From assembly GCA_026119855.1 (NCBI GenBank), contig JAOWBW010000445.1, positions 868,001 through 932,000 on the forward strand: a DNA stretch of 64,000 nucleotides, written 5' to 3'. This document shows, in pieces, positions 42,475 to 54,429 of the stretch. Position 1 is the first letter of the stretch. Each line of letters opens with the position of its first letter. The position numbers and the translations under genes are program-made. Origin of the DNA: Campanula takesimana (Eukaryota > Streptophyta > Magnoliopsida > Asterales > Campanulaceae). Below the pieces are notes generated by a model. The model did not search any database, was not told where the DNA came from, and worked only from the letters and a program-made list of their open reading frames with translations.

Positions 42475-45400
42475 ATGTCGACGCAGAACCGCCGCTCGTC
42501 TTTGTCGTCGTCGTCGACGAAGCGTCATGCGACGGAGAATCCAGGAAAGGCGGCGCCGTTAGGTCCACATTTGCCCAAGAAACGGCCGGCTCTGCTTAAT
42601 GTTACCAATCAACGGCAACAACCCTCGTCTCAGAATGCACCTCGTAACAATTCCATTTTGGTATGATATAATTGTGTTCTTGTTTTTTGATTCTTATCAA
42701 TCGTATGTTTGTGGGTTATGTGCTCCAAGTTCTTGTTTCTTGGTGTGATTTTGTTGAATTCAGTCTGAATTTCACTTGTGCAGAAAAGAAATCCATGAAT
42801 TTAAGTAAATTCATGCTTTTTCTCCGGAAATTTGAAAATGTTTCAAGAATTCTTTTACTTAGCCCTAGATTTTGTTTTGTTATTTTCTTTCAGTTTGTTT
42901 ATATAATTAATTATAGTATTTTCCCTGTCGGCATAAGTGTGATCTTCATCACAGATTGAAAGAATGAAGATGAGGAATGTAAGAAAATGCACTGAGTTTT
43001 CAAGCTATTTGTGTAACAATAGCAGCATATGATTTGGCTTTAATATTCTTTAAACAGCTTAAGGCATTTCTTTTAAATAGTTTTATTTGATGAAGAATAA
43101 AAAAAAAACAGCTCTTAAATAAAGTTGCACTAGTATCTTGTGAGTTTTGTACTTAAGAAAGATGTCAAATTTACGCTCTTATTTTTGCAACTTTAGCCGC
43201 GGCTTATATAGGTGAATCTATGGAGGGCCACCATTGACTAGTTTTTGAAAGAGTCTTTTTTAGCGGAGCCCAAATCATTTGTACTGTACTGAAGTAACTA
43301 CAAAGAGTCTGGTAACTAAAACTGTAATCACTAGTTTAAAAAATATGCTAGAGCATGATTTTAGTTGTTACACCCGAGTTTTAATTAAGCTGTTTCAATT
43401 TGGTATATGTGTATTTAGCCCCCAATAAATCTTTTTTTGGTTACGGTGAGCGTAACTGATGATTTTAGTTTCCATGGTAGTGAAAAGACAGTATTTGTAA
43501 ATCTTGAATCGAGTTGTTCATATAATATGTTGATTGACAAAAATGCTACTCCCTCCGTCCCAATTTAAAGTTCCTAGTTTGACTTTGCACGGAGATTAAA
43601 AAAAAAATGTTGTGAGTATGAAAAGTAAAGTGGGAGAGAGAAAGTGGGTGGAGAGTTTTTGGTGTGAGAATGACAAGTAGGTCCCACTTTCCATTTTAGG
43701 TAATAAAACAAAGTAAGAACCTTAAATTGGGACAGACTAAAAGGAAAGTAAGAACCTTAAAGCGGGGCAGAGGGAGTAAATCTCTGGCCTTTTAAGCACT
43801 GATGCATTTTCCGCACTATCTGAATTAGTTTATTGCCCTGTTATTCTCTGAAGGTACCATGTTCTTCAAAAGCTGCCAGTGGAAAAAAAAGACCTTCTAC
43901 TCGAAGTAGCAATGCTGGTTTTGGGGGTAGTAATAGTATGCTGCCACCATCAACATTTGTGAAACCAACTTTAGTCAATTCCAGTAAAACTACATCATTT
44001 CCAAGAAACAATGTTGTTGTCCCTAAGATCACTGCTCCTCCTCCTCCTGCCCCGATCAGAATGGATATATCTCCACCTTCTTCTGACGACTTGTCTGTCT
44101 CCATGGATGAAACAATGTCCACTTGCGATTCCTTGAAAAGTCCTGATGTTGAATACATTGACAACAATGACATAGCTGCAATTGAGTCTATAGAGAGGAA
44201 GACAAGTAGCCAACTCTTCATTTCAGATCATGCTGAAACTGCAGGTTTCTACTTTGATCATCCCCCTTTGATTGTTTATTTTTAGCTTGCTATATTATCT
44301 TGATTCTACGATAATATCTGATTTTTCTATTGATTGTTGCTGAAATAAGGCTATGAAATAAGCTTGGATTGGTTTGTAAATCTAATGTGACTTGTATTCA
44401 TGGATACTTACAGGAACTATCTGCAAGAGAGATATACTCGCGGATATGGAAATGAGTGATAAAATTGTTGATGTTGATACCGATTTGATGGATCCACAAC
44501 TATGTGCAACAATGGCTTGTGACATATATAAGCACTTGCGAGCATCTGAGGTTCGCAACTTACCCGGAGTATATACTAATACTAGTTGCTTGTTGTAATC
44601 ATTGAATTTAAGTTTATATGAATTATTCCCAACTTTATTTTCATTCCATGAAGAAAGATACTAAAAAAAATCAATGGTTGCTAAGTTTTTACTTACTTTC
44701 AGTTGATATCTGATATGTTCTGCAAATTGTTTTGACTTTTTGATCCACAGCTATAATCTGATCCTTTTCTTGAAAATGATTGTGTGAAATTCGAAAACTA
44801 CCGGAACCTCAGTGTCTTGGAATATTAAACTACTCGGGTCAATTCTTTTTTTGCGTTGAAGTATAAATGATTATGGGTTTTATTGCAAACAAGATGCAAA
44901 TGTATATGGATTTATTTCTTCATGACAAGTTATGCATTTTTCTGTTATTCATCTTGTTTGGTATCATTCTTTTTCTTGATTGAATTTATATCTATCAGTA
45001 CAATAGTAGTATATGTGAAGATATTCTTTCAGCCACTTAATTCTTCATTTTCATGTGATTTTAGGCAAAGAAAAGACCTGCCGTAGATTTCATGGAGAGG
45101 GTTCAAAAAGATATCAACCCAAGTATGCGTGCAATATTAATCGACTGGCTTGTTGAGGTAAATACTGATTGCCAATATTCATCACACATACGCGAGATTG
45201 CCTTTGTTGTTCTTTGTTAATGTGAAGTTATAGGCTAAGTAAGAGTGAAAATTGCAGGTTGCTGAAGAGTACAGGCTTGTCCCTGACACACTCTATCTAA
45301 CAATTAACTACATAGATCGGTACCTTTCTGGAAACTTAATGGACAGACAAAGATTGCAATTGCTTGGTGTCGCCTGCATGATGATTGCTGCGTATGATCT

Positions 45401-46516
45401 CTCTCTCTCTCTCTCTCGCTATACGTATTTCTTGCTCAAAAAAAAAAATGAGAAAAAATTATATTTGCAGCAAGTATGAGGAGATATGTGCACCCCAGGT
45501 GGAAGAGTTTTGCTATATAACTGACAACACTTATTTCAAGGAGGAGGTATTGCAAATGGAATCAACTGTCCTCAATTTCTTGAAATTTGAAATGACAGCC
45601 CCTACAGCTAGGTGTTTCTTGAGGTAATTGCCAGACTCTACTTCATTTTATATTTTATACTACTCGTATTTTTGAAGTCCATTATTGGCACTGACTTAGA
45701 TTCATTTATATGTTGCAAATATTATAGGCGATTTTGTCGTGCTGCTCAAGGGATCAATGAGGTATTCCCTTGGACTGGTTTGCATAGTTACTTTTTTCTG
45801 CATCGTGAAATGGTTGTCTGAAACTTGAGTTTCTCTTTAATTTGTTCATGCAGGCTCCGTCACTGCAATTAGAGTACTTGGCAAACTATCTGGCGGAGTT
45901 ATCTCTTTTAGAGTATGGCATGCTGTGTTACGCACCTTCACTCGTTGCTGCATCAGCTATTTTCTTGGCACAATATATATTGACCCCATCAAGAAGACCT
46001 TGGGTATGCATGCATATTCTTCAATATCTTTGATATTCATGTGTGTTTCCTGGTATAATAATTTGATATTTATCAGCATATTTGCTTCTTTTTTTTCCCG
46101 CTTTCTGCTAATTATATTATATTGACTGCTGCATCATCAGAATTCTACCTTGCGGCATTACACATTATATCAGCCGTCTGACTTGCGTGAATGCGTTAAA
46201 GCTCTGCATAGTCTTTGTAATGAAAGTCAAAGTTCGAGTTTGCCTGCTATCAGAGAGAAATACAGCCAGCATAAGGTGAGCAAAACCTACAATGTCTCTC
46301 TCTCTCTCTCTCCGGCTCTCACACACACAACACACACACAAATATGCATTATGCAGTTGTGAATATATATACACATCAGTTCTGCCATTTAGTGATTTAT
46401 TTAAGCCATCTGATAATATATTTTCCTTCATTTTCCTATGACAGTACAAATTTGTTGCCAAGAAGCACTGTCCCCCATCAATACCATCAGCATATTTTGA
46501 GAATCTGTGCAACTGA
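42475..46516 (+). CDS. CYCA1: A-type cyclin, CYCA1 group, ten exons
   Basis: Regulatory subunit of cyclin-dependent kinases in S-G2/M, nuclear. Exons by GT-AG and frame: 42475-42660, 43854-44244, 44414-44550, 45065-45157, 45258-45391, 45471-45623, 45728-45761, 45854-46003, 46141-46275, 46445-46516; total 494 residues, normal for the family. Residues 37-45 RPALLNVTN form the APC/C destruction box (RxxLxxxxN). The cyclin N box holds MRAILIDWLVE joined to VAEEYRLVPDTLYL, the A-type LVEVxEEY signature, then YIDRYLSGN and IAAKYEE. The C box (TAPTARCFLRRF, LEYLANYLAELSLLEY, ILTPSRRPW) follows. It ends AYFENLCN and has AATAAA at 46732. ATG 42475 is the first in frame after a promoter-like leader. 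Intron 1 (1.2 kb) carries a MITE. All junctions are intact, so it is probably functional. CYCA1;1 versus 1;2 cannot be decided. Confidence 0.93.
43549..43776. mobile_element. Stowaway MITE in cyclin intron 1
   Basis: 228 bp, TA duplications at 43547-43548 and 43777-43778. Ends CTCCCTCCGTCCCAATTTAA and TTAAAGCGGGGCAGAGGGAG. Same family as the outer MITE at 14582-15123 (GTTTGACTTTGCA follows the end in both). Confidence 0.9.
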
Positions 46517-46914
46517 CTAGATGAAAGCAAGTGATTTCCAACACTCTGTTGGATGGACTATCAGAGACATAGGCAGGAGGAATCATGTAGCATTTTCTTT
46601 GTACCCTTTCTGCTGTCCAGTTTGTTGTATAGATGATTTGTTCTTGTGCTATTTTATTAGCTTCTTTGGTACTCGCTCCACTTCAGTCTTCAACCCGCTC
46701 CTGAACGTCTTCTCATATAGGTTGATGACATGAATAAACGCAAGTATTCTTTTTAATCTTTGCTATAAAATTACGAGTAGAGTATTATTCACTACTATAG
46801 ATCAATAGGTCATTATATTACAAAATATATACTTCTACCTCCGTCCCATCAAGAATAAAAGTGGACATTCATTTTGGAACTGACGGACTACATACAAATA
46901 TGCTCACCTACTCA
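46517..46914. other. Convergent 3' intergenic region
   Basis: Holds the 3' UTR of the cyclin (AATAAA at 46732) and a short Stowaway-like end (TACCTCCGTCCCATCAAGAA) near 46838. The two host genes converge here with only about 400 bp between their stop codons. Confidence 0.6.
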
Positions 46915-49043
46915 TTATGCACTTGCAGAACAAGAAACTGGCCTCTTGTATTCACCACCACCACATTGCATTCTGTTTGAACCTAAAGATGAAATCTTTG
47001 GCTTGGGACTTTCTATGTTGAGCCAGTGACAATCCTCAAATGAACACTTAGGTCTACTAGTTGGCCATTCAACATTATTGGGCTTCATATACTTGGGCCC
47101 CCAACACGGAGTTCCGTCCTCGAATGAATTGTGTGTCAATCTCCTTAAATCTGAGCCGTCCAATTTCATCGTAAAGATCTCACCATAGGGTTGATAGGAA
47201 TGAGGGTTAGATACGGGCTCTGCTGATACTGCAGCATAGTCTGAAGTAAACACAATGTCTTTCCCATCCGGGCTGAACCATGGGTGGTTCACCCGCCCAC
47301 CCAAACCGCTCTGAACCAACTTATGGAGTCCCGTTCCGTTCGGATGGATCAAATACAAACTAAAACTACCCGACCCTGGATTATCTCGGTCCGATGCAAA
47401 AGCAATCCAATCACCATCGGGTGACCAATTACACATGGTATCACTCCATGGCCCTTCAGTAAGCTGAATAAGACCACCCGTCTCGCCATCCACTGCATCC
47501 ATTATGTACAAGTTTTTGTGACCCGTCCGACCCGAACGAAATGCGATCCATTTACCATCGGGTGATGGGGATGGAAATGCATTATTCTCTCCTCCATGGG
47601 TCAACTTTTTGTAACTTGATTCATGATCGTCAACATTCAGAGATATTATATCGACCCCAGTGCTCTCGCTTGCGAATGTGGGTCCTACACTTGCGTATAC
47701 CACCCCTTTGCGTATCGGGTCCCAAGCAGTTGAAAAGGCGGATCGAGACAAAACCTCCCGGTGCCCCGACCCATCACTGTCGACAACAAAAAGACCCGGG
47801 AAGTTCACGTAGATAATCCGACTTCCATCTGGTGAGAAAGATGGGAATGACCCATCTATCCTCAGGAGTGATATTCCGGGTATTGGGCTCTCTTGATACT
47901 CCAAAAAGAAATCCGGGGTTGTGCCTCTACATCTATGGTACCCGACCCGTGAGGAGCCGGGTGAAATAAACGGGTTAACGTGATGAGCTTGTGGAGATAC
48001 AAGTCGGGTCACAGGCTTAAATGATTTGGAAACGACGTCGAATAGTTCAATGTGACGGAACTCTGAATCGGGTCGGCGAGTAGCCACCGCAATAAACGTA
48101 TTGTCAGCTACTGACGCAGCCGGAGTGAACGAGTGCAGACCCGGTGGGGTGACTCTCTGAGTCACCACCGATTCAACGCTGAGTAACCCGTTTTCAGGAA
48201 GAATTGCCTTGTAAATGCTCCACCACCCATCGTCTCCCCTACGGTGAAAGTAAAAACTCGAATCGTCAGCCCAACTCGGCCAACCACCGTGTTCAACAAC
48301 CTTGACTCGGCTCGATCCGTCACGAGTTAAGAATACGTATATATCCGTACCGAGTTCCTCAACCTCACCGCCCCAACCTTTCTCTCCATACGACGCCACA
48401 GCCGTCCAAACCCCAGAAGGAGACACGGCAGGGCTGTAATCAGCAATCCCATAAGGAGTTAACCTCCGTGTCAACCCGGTACTCAACTGAGTCGAGTAGA
48501 CAGCAGTCCAACTCGTTCGACCCACACCCGAGTCCTCATGAGTCGAAACATAAATCAAATTCCACCCACTAAACTCGGCCTATCCTTCATCGAAACCCGA
48601 ACCGTATTAGACGACAGTGTTTCACTTTCACAACCCACGAGACAGAGTTGAGCCCGAGTTGACTCAGAAGTGGGTTGTTCTTGAACAGAGTCGAGGTATA
48701 TACTGGACGATCCATTACGTTCAGTGACGTAGATGAGGTGGAGGGGTGAGTGATTGGAATCGGGTAGGAGAGAGTGTAGTATAGGTGATGAGGGTGAGGG
48801 AAAGTGGCCGTTGAAATTGACGGAATTGCCGTCGGTGAGTTTGAGTTCGTTGATTGGATTCGGGAGGCCGGATTCAATTGGGAGGGAGTAGATATCAAAG
48901 GCGTAGCTTGTCCGGCCTAGTGTGTCGAATACGATGGTGGTGGTGGTGGTATGGTCGGCCGGAGTACGGGATTGGGTTGATATGAAATTGGTGATGAAGA
49001 GGAGGAGGAGGAAGACGAGAGATGGGAATTTTGCAGAGATCAT
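46915..49043 (-). CDS. Secreted TolB / DPP6-N-like beta-propeller protein, one frameshift
   Basis: A single-exon gene of about 709 codons starting at ATG 49043. The N-terminus (FPSLVFLLLLFITNFIST) is a signal peptide, so the product is probably secreted or vacuolar. WD40-like (PD40) blades are visible: ADYSPAVSPSGVWTAVASYG, FPSFSPDGSRIIYV, FPSPSPDGKWIAFRSGR, WSPDGDWIAFASDRDNPG and HPWFSPDGKDIVFTSDYA. This is the family annotated in Arabidopsis as DPP6 N-terminal domain-like or TolB-related; no catalytic hydrolase domain follows, so activity is unknown. At about 48556-48562 the frame shifts by one base between KDRPSLVGG and NLIYVSTHED. Both sides are highly conserved, so this is a very young mutation or a sequence error. 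It ends CSASA at 46915. Convergent with the cyclin gene. Confidence 0.88.
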
Positions 49044-49055
49044 TTTGGTGGAATT

Positions 49056-49519
49056 TCAATTTCTGCAATTGTTGCTTACTATCTGAGTGTTGTGTACTAG
49101 GTGTCGTTTAATCGTGGAGGCTCCTAGAGCAAAAAAGATTGAAGAACAATGGGTCCCACTTGTGGATATTATCTTCAACGTGGCATAGTATGTTGGTGCG
49201 TTACTCTGGAGTGGGACCAGTGAGTGAAGCATAAACATAGTTTCATACTGACATTTTACGATCAACATAAATAAACTTTCACCAAACATTAATGTTGATT
49301 TACTCATTTTAGTGAAATTATAAAAATTGTAATCGACAAATAATTAAGTGATTTATCAATAACAATTTTTTTAATTTCATTGTTATCATCAGATTGACAC
49401 TAATGCTTGATCAAAGTTCATTTAAGCTGACCATAAAAAGTCAAAATGAAACTATCTTTCGGGGACAGAGGGAGTAATAAAAATACGGATTTCGAACTAC
49501 CCCACTGTGAGCTTTTGCT
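49056..49519. other. 5' flank of the TolB-like gene with MITE relic
   Basis: The first 250 bases are the upstream (promoter) side of the minus-strand gene; no clear TATA box. 49310-49474 is AT-rich, with an internal palindrome (AATAATTAAGTGATTTATC and TAACAATTTTTTT) and a right-hand Stowaway end TTTCGGGGACAGAGGGAGTA. Confidence 0.45.
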
Positions 49520-49697
49520 TAGGGATGACAATTTGTCTGAACCCTAACCATATCCGAGGCAATCCGGCCCGGCACGGGTCGGGTTTGGTAAGGCATTTTA
49601 TAACCCCGTCGGGTTCGAGTACGGTAAATCACCAAGACCCGCCTTGGCCCGACCCGGCCCGACCCCTTCACATACTCCCTTGCGTTTTATAGATATA

Positions 49698-49984
49698 CTC
49701 CCTCCGTTTCATGTCACTTGAGACTAATTTCTTTTTTAGTCCGTTCCACATCACTTGAGACTGCCCAAAATGGTAAAGAATATTTACTATTCTTCCCACT
49801 CATTCTCTTTCCTACTTTACTTTTGCACTCACAACACCAATCAACTTACTATTCCTCCCACTAATTCTCTCTCCTGTTTAAATTTTTATACTCATAAACA
49901 CCTCCTCCCACTATTTCTCTCTCTCACTTTTCCTTAATTTGTGTGCCACAATTTTTCGTCTCAAGTCACATGATAGGGAGGAAG
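49698..49984. mobile_element. Stowaway MITE inside the hAT
   Basis: TA duplications at 49696-49697 and 49985-49986. Ends CTCCCTCCGTTTCATGTCAC and AAGTCACATGATAGGGAGGA. Confidence 0.82.
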
Positions 49985-49999
49985 TATAGCTAAGATTTA

Positions 50000-50250
50000 G
50001 GGTTAGTCTGAGAATTTGTTCAGACTCGTCGGCGCTGCTGCTCCTTCCCCCCACACAGCTTCTCCCGTCGGTCCTTCAATCCGGCTCCTTTTCAGGCCTT
50101 CTTCTTCTTCTTCTTTTTCTTCTTCTTCTTCTTCTTCTTCTTCTTCGACCGCCTTCAAAGAATCAACAGTGATGGTGGCTAGAGATACACTGGGATTATG
50201 GGTTAGTCTTCTATTTTTTTGGCTTTTTAACCTCTGGAAGTAGTCTTTAG
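50000..50250 (+). other. Possible captured host exon in the hAT
   Basis: GC-rich, codon-like sequence in an otherwise low-complexity element. A frame from about 50016 reads VGAAAPSPHTASPVGPSIRL, then a Ser tract from (TTC)n, then AFKESTVMVARDTLGLW, followed by GTTAGT, which would serve as a splice donor. Downstream the sequence becomes intron-like (AT-rich, T-runs). I cannot name the source gene. It would fit gene capture by a Pack-type hAT. Confidence 0.35.
50098..50148 (+). repeat. (TTC)n microsatellite
   Basis: About 16 TTC units with one interruption, encoding a Ser tract in the possible captured exon. Confidence 0.92.
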
Positions 50251-50539
50251 GAATCAATTACAATAAAGTTTGAAAAACTCCTTGATAGTTAACCCATTTG
50301 TTGTGGCTGGATTTTAGGATTGGGCGACTTTAATGGCGTCGATTTCGGAATCATGAAGGAATTATAATAATGGCATAAATCCTAGATATGGAATCTAGTC
50401 AATCCAATCTTGCATTACATTTCATTTGATTTCTTGTGCGTTTAAATTTATTCAATATTGTTCCATTTTCTGTTTCCATAATTTGCAATTTAGGGGTGAA
50501 TTTTTGCAGATTTTTTCAAAAAAATTGGTCATGAGTGTT

Positions 50540-50549
<10 letters not shown>

Positions 50550-50570
<21 letters not shown>
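50550..50570 (+). repeat. Homopolymer G run after T run
   Basis: About 13 T followed by about 21 G. Such runs are unstable and often miscalled in sequencing. Confidence 0.92.
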
Positions 50571-50750
50571 TGTGTTGAACGAGTTGTTCTGCAAAAAAAA
50601 AATTGGGGTTGAATTTCGGGTCGGTATCGGGCGGGCACGGGTCTAGTGTCTCACGGGCCGGGTTCGGGAGAGAGGTGTGTCAGTGCGGGTCGGGTCCGGG
50701 TTAGTGCAAACCCGGCCCGTACCCGACCATTTGCCATCCCTACTTTTGCT

Positions 50751-51322
50751 ACAGCGAACTCCATTTAATGGTACTGATTTCACGACCTCACTTAGTTTTG
50801 TGTTCAAAAGATAAGTTGTTTTTGAGCTTAGTGGTGGGATGCACACATTTTTGAAGCCATCTCAGTCACACGCAAAATAAACTTTCTGACGTGGTTGAAT
50901 CAATACAGTTGATTGAAGAGGTGGAGCGAAGATAAACGTAGTAGTCTCGAGTCCTTCCTAGACATGTCCAAATGAACCCCCTTCACGGTTCATCACTATC
51001 ATAAATCACAAAATCTTGATAAAAACGTGTTTTACACTAAGTGTAAAACGTGTTTTTAAAATAGCGGAGTGACATTTTTGAAAATAAGCGGAACGTTATT
51101 AGAAAACGCGGTGGCATTGATGTAAATAACTGGATCTCATAAAAACTCACTAGGCACTTTTCAAACTGTAGGAGGCATTTTTCAAAATTACAGCAGACAG
51201 TTTTTAACATTAGAGTAGACACTTGTTTTGTAACATGTAAAAACTCAAATGACACTTGTTGAATCTGTAAGAGGCACGTTTCAATACTACATCAGGCACT
51301 TCTCAACACTAGAGAAGGCTAT
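50751..51322. repeat. Non-genic, with degenerate tandem units at 51020-51320
   Basis: AAACGTGTTTTACACTAAGT and GTGTAAAACGTGTTTTT form an inverted pair at about 51025-51060. Next come about six loose units around GGCA(C/T)TTTTCAA and GACACTTGTT. Organisation resembles 22169-22646. No gene is seen in 50751-51000. Confidence 0.4.
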
Positions 51323-51344
51323 TGTTAGCACAACAACCGTGACG

Positions 51345-52470
51345 CGACCCGAGTCCCGAGGTCCTATATGGTACCTCGAACCAGGTGCGTAAACCCTGCT
51401 ATAAAACCAATATTTTACCATAAACCTGTATAATGTATGCTATATCCACCACATCAGCTACGCAAAAGCCGGAACCATACTACATCAATACCAACAAACA
51501 ACACCTCAACAAGCTTTTAGCTCTGAGGCAACTTTACGCATGCGGAAGAAAGAACGACCAATATATATACACGGTTGTGCTAAAGTCCACAGTCTAATTA
51601 CAAGCACCATGCGTTCTACCCAAAAAACAACAGTATTTACATAACACTGTACAACCACGGCCTTACCAAAAGCAACATACTAAACACTCTAAACAATTAC
51701 CCCAAAAGAAAAACTACCTGAGGCTCCTCACCGGCCTACGAACTCAACGATGTGCCTCCCTGGCCTCACTGCGATCTAAGGAAAACAACAAGAAAGGAAA
51801 GGGTGAGTCGAAACCCAGTAAGTTACTAAATGCAGCAATATGGCATGCTAGTATGCAACATACAATTACTTTTAACATATAAAATCAGTAAAGATAACTG
51901 CACATCTTTCACAAGATACACTTAACCACATAATAAGTTGTAAAGTGCACACAATAAAAGGATACGGGATCAGGAAATCCCTCTGATCATCTTCAATGCA
52001 CACCTTGTTCCTCCTCCCGTACATTTATTGTTGTGCAGCACCCATATGCGATATGTGTCGTAAGACTGTAGCACTCTGTTGTGAACCGGTATTCGTATTC
52101 ACGCCACGTGACGTGCTGGCCCCTACAGCCAAGCAACTAGCCATGGGAAACTAGCTTACCAAAGTTACGCTATTGCTATAACAGTGGGGCTATAAACCCC
52201 AACCGTGGCCATCGGAGGGGAAAGGTCACAGATGTATAGACCCACGTTTATTATCTAGCCCCAGCTCTCGCAATAACCGTACATCTATACACCTCCAAAC
52301 ACGTACGCTAGCTGGACTCAAATGCATAAGTAGATGTTACTTGTCCTAAACCAATTCAACTAGGCCCAAAAGTAGTGGACATTTCCGTAATTCACATGAA
52401 CAATTATATCACTTTGTTACAACCAATACGTATAATCCAACACATTATTTACGCAAGTTAACCACCACGG
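51345..52470 (-). mobile_element. Ty3/gypsy LTR relic, interrupted by Copia-5
   Basis: Read on the minus strand, 52330-52200 (GAGTCCAGCTAGCG, GGAGGTGTATAGATGTACGG, GAGAGCTGGGGCTAGATAAT, CATCTGTGACC) matches 57132-57232 of the solo LTR on the plus strand in the same order. It is therefore a related LTR in opposite orientation. The left end may be near TGACGCGACCC at about 51350; the right part should continue beyond Copia-5 at 62846. No coding sequence. Confidence 0.6.
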
Positions 52471-53906
52471 TGTTGGGTTTCGTAGTAACATGCGAAGCAG
52501 AAAATAGCATTTAAAATTTTATGAAACCCAAAGCCCATAGATCCATTCATATGATTAAATCAAATACTTGCAATATGAATACTAGAAGAACTAACCCTTG
52601 ATGACTTTGAATTTGATATTTGATCTTGGTGGAGAAATTGAAGCTTTAATCACGAACAAGTAAGAACACGAACTTTGAAGATGATGAGCTTCACCCTCTA
52701 GCGGTATCCACACCTTGAACGAATATCAAGAACACTTGATCTTGATTGCTAGACCAAAATTATGAAACACGCTTTCACAATTAATATGAACTATATGGAA
52801 TTTTATTTGTGTATTATTTTGTTCTTCAATCTAGGATGTCTTAGAACAAAAAAAACTCTCTCAAACCCTTTGGAGACTTTCACAAAAGTTTGGTACAAGT
52901 TCTGGCCGAATTTTGGTGTTTATATACAAGTAAGACCTATTCCAAATAGGAAACTTGCGTTTAAACCCGTCCAAAATTGTTTTCCAAATTAAATTAGGAA
53001 ATCTGTCGCGACATGCTTGTGTGGCCGCCCAAAACTATCTGTGCGGTCGCCCAGCCCAGTTTGTGCGGTCGCACAACATGGTTCAGAAGGCCATATTTCC
53101 CATTTTAGTCCTTTTTAAGATTCGTTCTCTCGTGTGTGACCCTTTAGGATTATACTAAGTTGGCAATGGGTTCTAACATGAAACCATAAGATATGATTAG
53201 GTTCTACCAAACCGTCATACCTACCCAAATAGTATAACTAGATACAAGTTCGCATTCCTTTAGAATATGTCACAATCCCTATGTCCATGATGTCTTTGAA
53301 CACAAGTCATGGTTAAGAAGTCAACTTGTTTTGTTCAATACTTTTCTCGATCCCGAATATGTTGATAATCCAAACGACATTGATCCAATCAATCCATTTG
53401 AGTTTGGCCAAACATTTCATCAACATCATTCCTTCGAGGGGCCCAAGCTTGACATCTCTCCGAAGAGGGACAAATCCATTTAGCTTATTATTCTTCCCTA
53501 CGTGAATCCGATTATGCCAATCATACCCTTTATGGCTACCTGTTTAAGGGTAACGTTTGAATATGTCAAATATAATCTTCATCAAGTGGAAGACTATAAT
53601 AACTTCATGTCTAAGGATTCAAATGACATAACTAATATGAGATTTATATATATGACATTGACCATAACATAAATTTCATATCGCGGGTCATGTCCAGTAC
53701 ATTGTTCCAAACAAGTACCCATAAATCTAACATGATCATCCCATGATCATTTAGCCTTTATACTAGTGCTTAACAAGCTCTAGGGACGAAGATTATTATA
53801 AGCAAACACGAGCAACAATAATAATCTTATTATCTCTTTATCATCATGAATAAAATGATAACTTATACAACGTTTAACAAACGTGCCTAGGGCACCAACA
53901 CCAACA
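52471..53906 (-). repeat. Copia-5 3' LTR
   Basis: 1436 bp. At 53016-53078 it holds three GC words: TGTGTGGCCGCCC, TGTGCGGTCGCCC and TGTGCGGTCGCAC. Short peptides inside it are by-products. Confidence 0.9.
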
Positions 53907-54414
53907 ATCTCCCACTTGCCCTAGGCCCAATCTCTAGGTATCCAATACCCATGGACCTAACATGACCATCATGTTTAGCTTGTGGAAGTCCCTTTGCTAG
54001 CGTGTCCGCAACGTTATCATTAGTTGGTACTTTGCATATAATTACGTCTCTCTTATCAACGATTTCTCGAACGATATGAAAATGCCTAAGTATGTGTTTG
54101 GATTTAGGATGTGCTCTTGGTTCCTTTGCTTGATCAATAGCACCACTATTATTACTAATAAGGTCTATTGGATTAGAAATACTAGGAACCATCTTAAGTT
54201 CAACAATGAACTTCTTAATCCAAACCACTTCCTTTGCAGCATCCAATGCGGCAATATACTTAGATTTAGTTGTAGAATTAATGACTGTACTTTGCTTGGA
54301 ACCATTCCAACTTACAGCTCCACTATTCGACACATGCACAAAATTCGATTGCGATTTTCTATTATCTTTGTCGGTTTGGAAGCATGTATCCGAGATCATC
54401 TTCCATACCTCCAT
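53887..54414 (-). pseudogene. Copia-5 RNase H region
   Basis: A 175-codon frame: SGAVSWNGSKQSTVINSTTK and SKYIAALDAAKEVVWIKKFI, the copia RNase H centre. Then AKEPRAHPKSKHILRHFHIV, REIVDKRDV and NDNVADTLAKGLPQAKHDGH at the C-terminus. The frame ends inside the LTR. Upstream parts are shifted into other frames. Confidence 0.85.
53907..53918 (-). other. Copia-5 polypurine tract
   Basis: Minus strand CAAGTGGGAGAT directly before the LTR start TGTTGGTG. Confidence 0.85.
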
Positions 54415-54429
54415 AGATCATAAACGAAT

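Larger units (their letters stand above)
49520..50742. mobile_element. Non-autonomous hAT element carrying foreign sequence
   Basis: 8-bp TSD CTTTTGCT at 49512-49519 and 50743-50750. Inverted ends TAGGGATGACAA and TTGCCATCCCTA. The subterminal arms are full of GGGTCGGG, CCCGACCCGGCCC and GCCCGTACCCG words. No transposase. The centre contains a Stowaway MITE (49698-49984) and a stretch that looks like a host gene's first exon (50000-50250). Confidence 0.9.

Noticed and set aside
43833..44285. 150-codon frame starting at 43833 as a separate gene
   Set aside because: It is exon 2 of the cyclin read a little into both introns.
50016..50243. 75-codon Ser-rich frame as an independent gene
   Set aside because: It depends on a (TTC)n repeat and runs past a splice donor into intron-like sequence inside a transposon; kept only as a possible captured exon.
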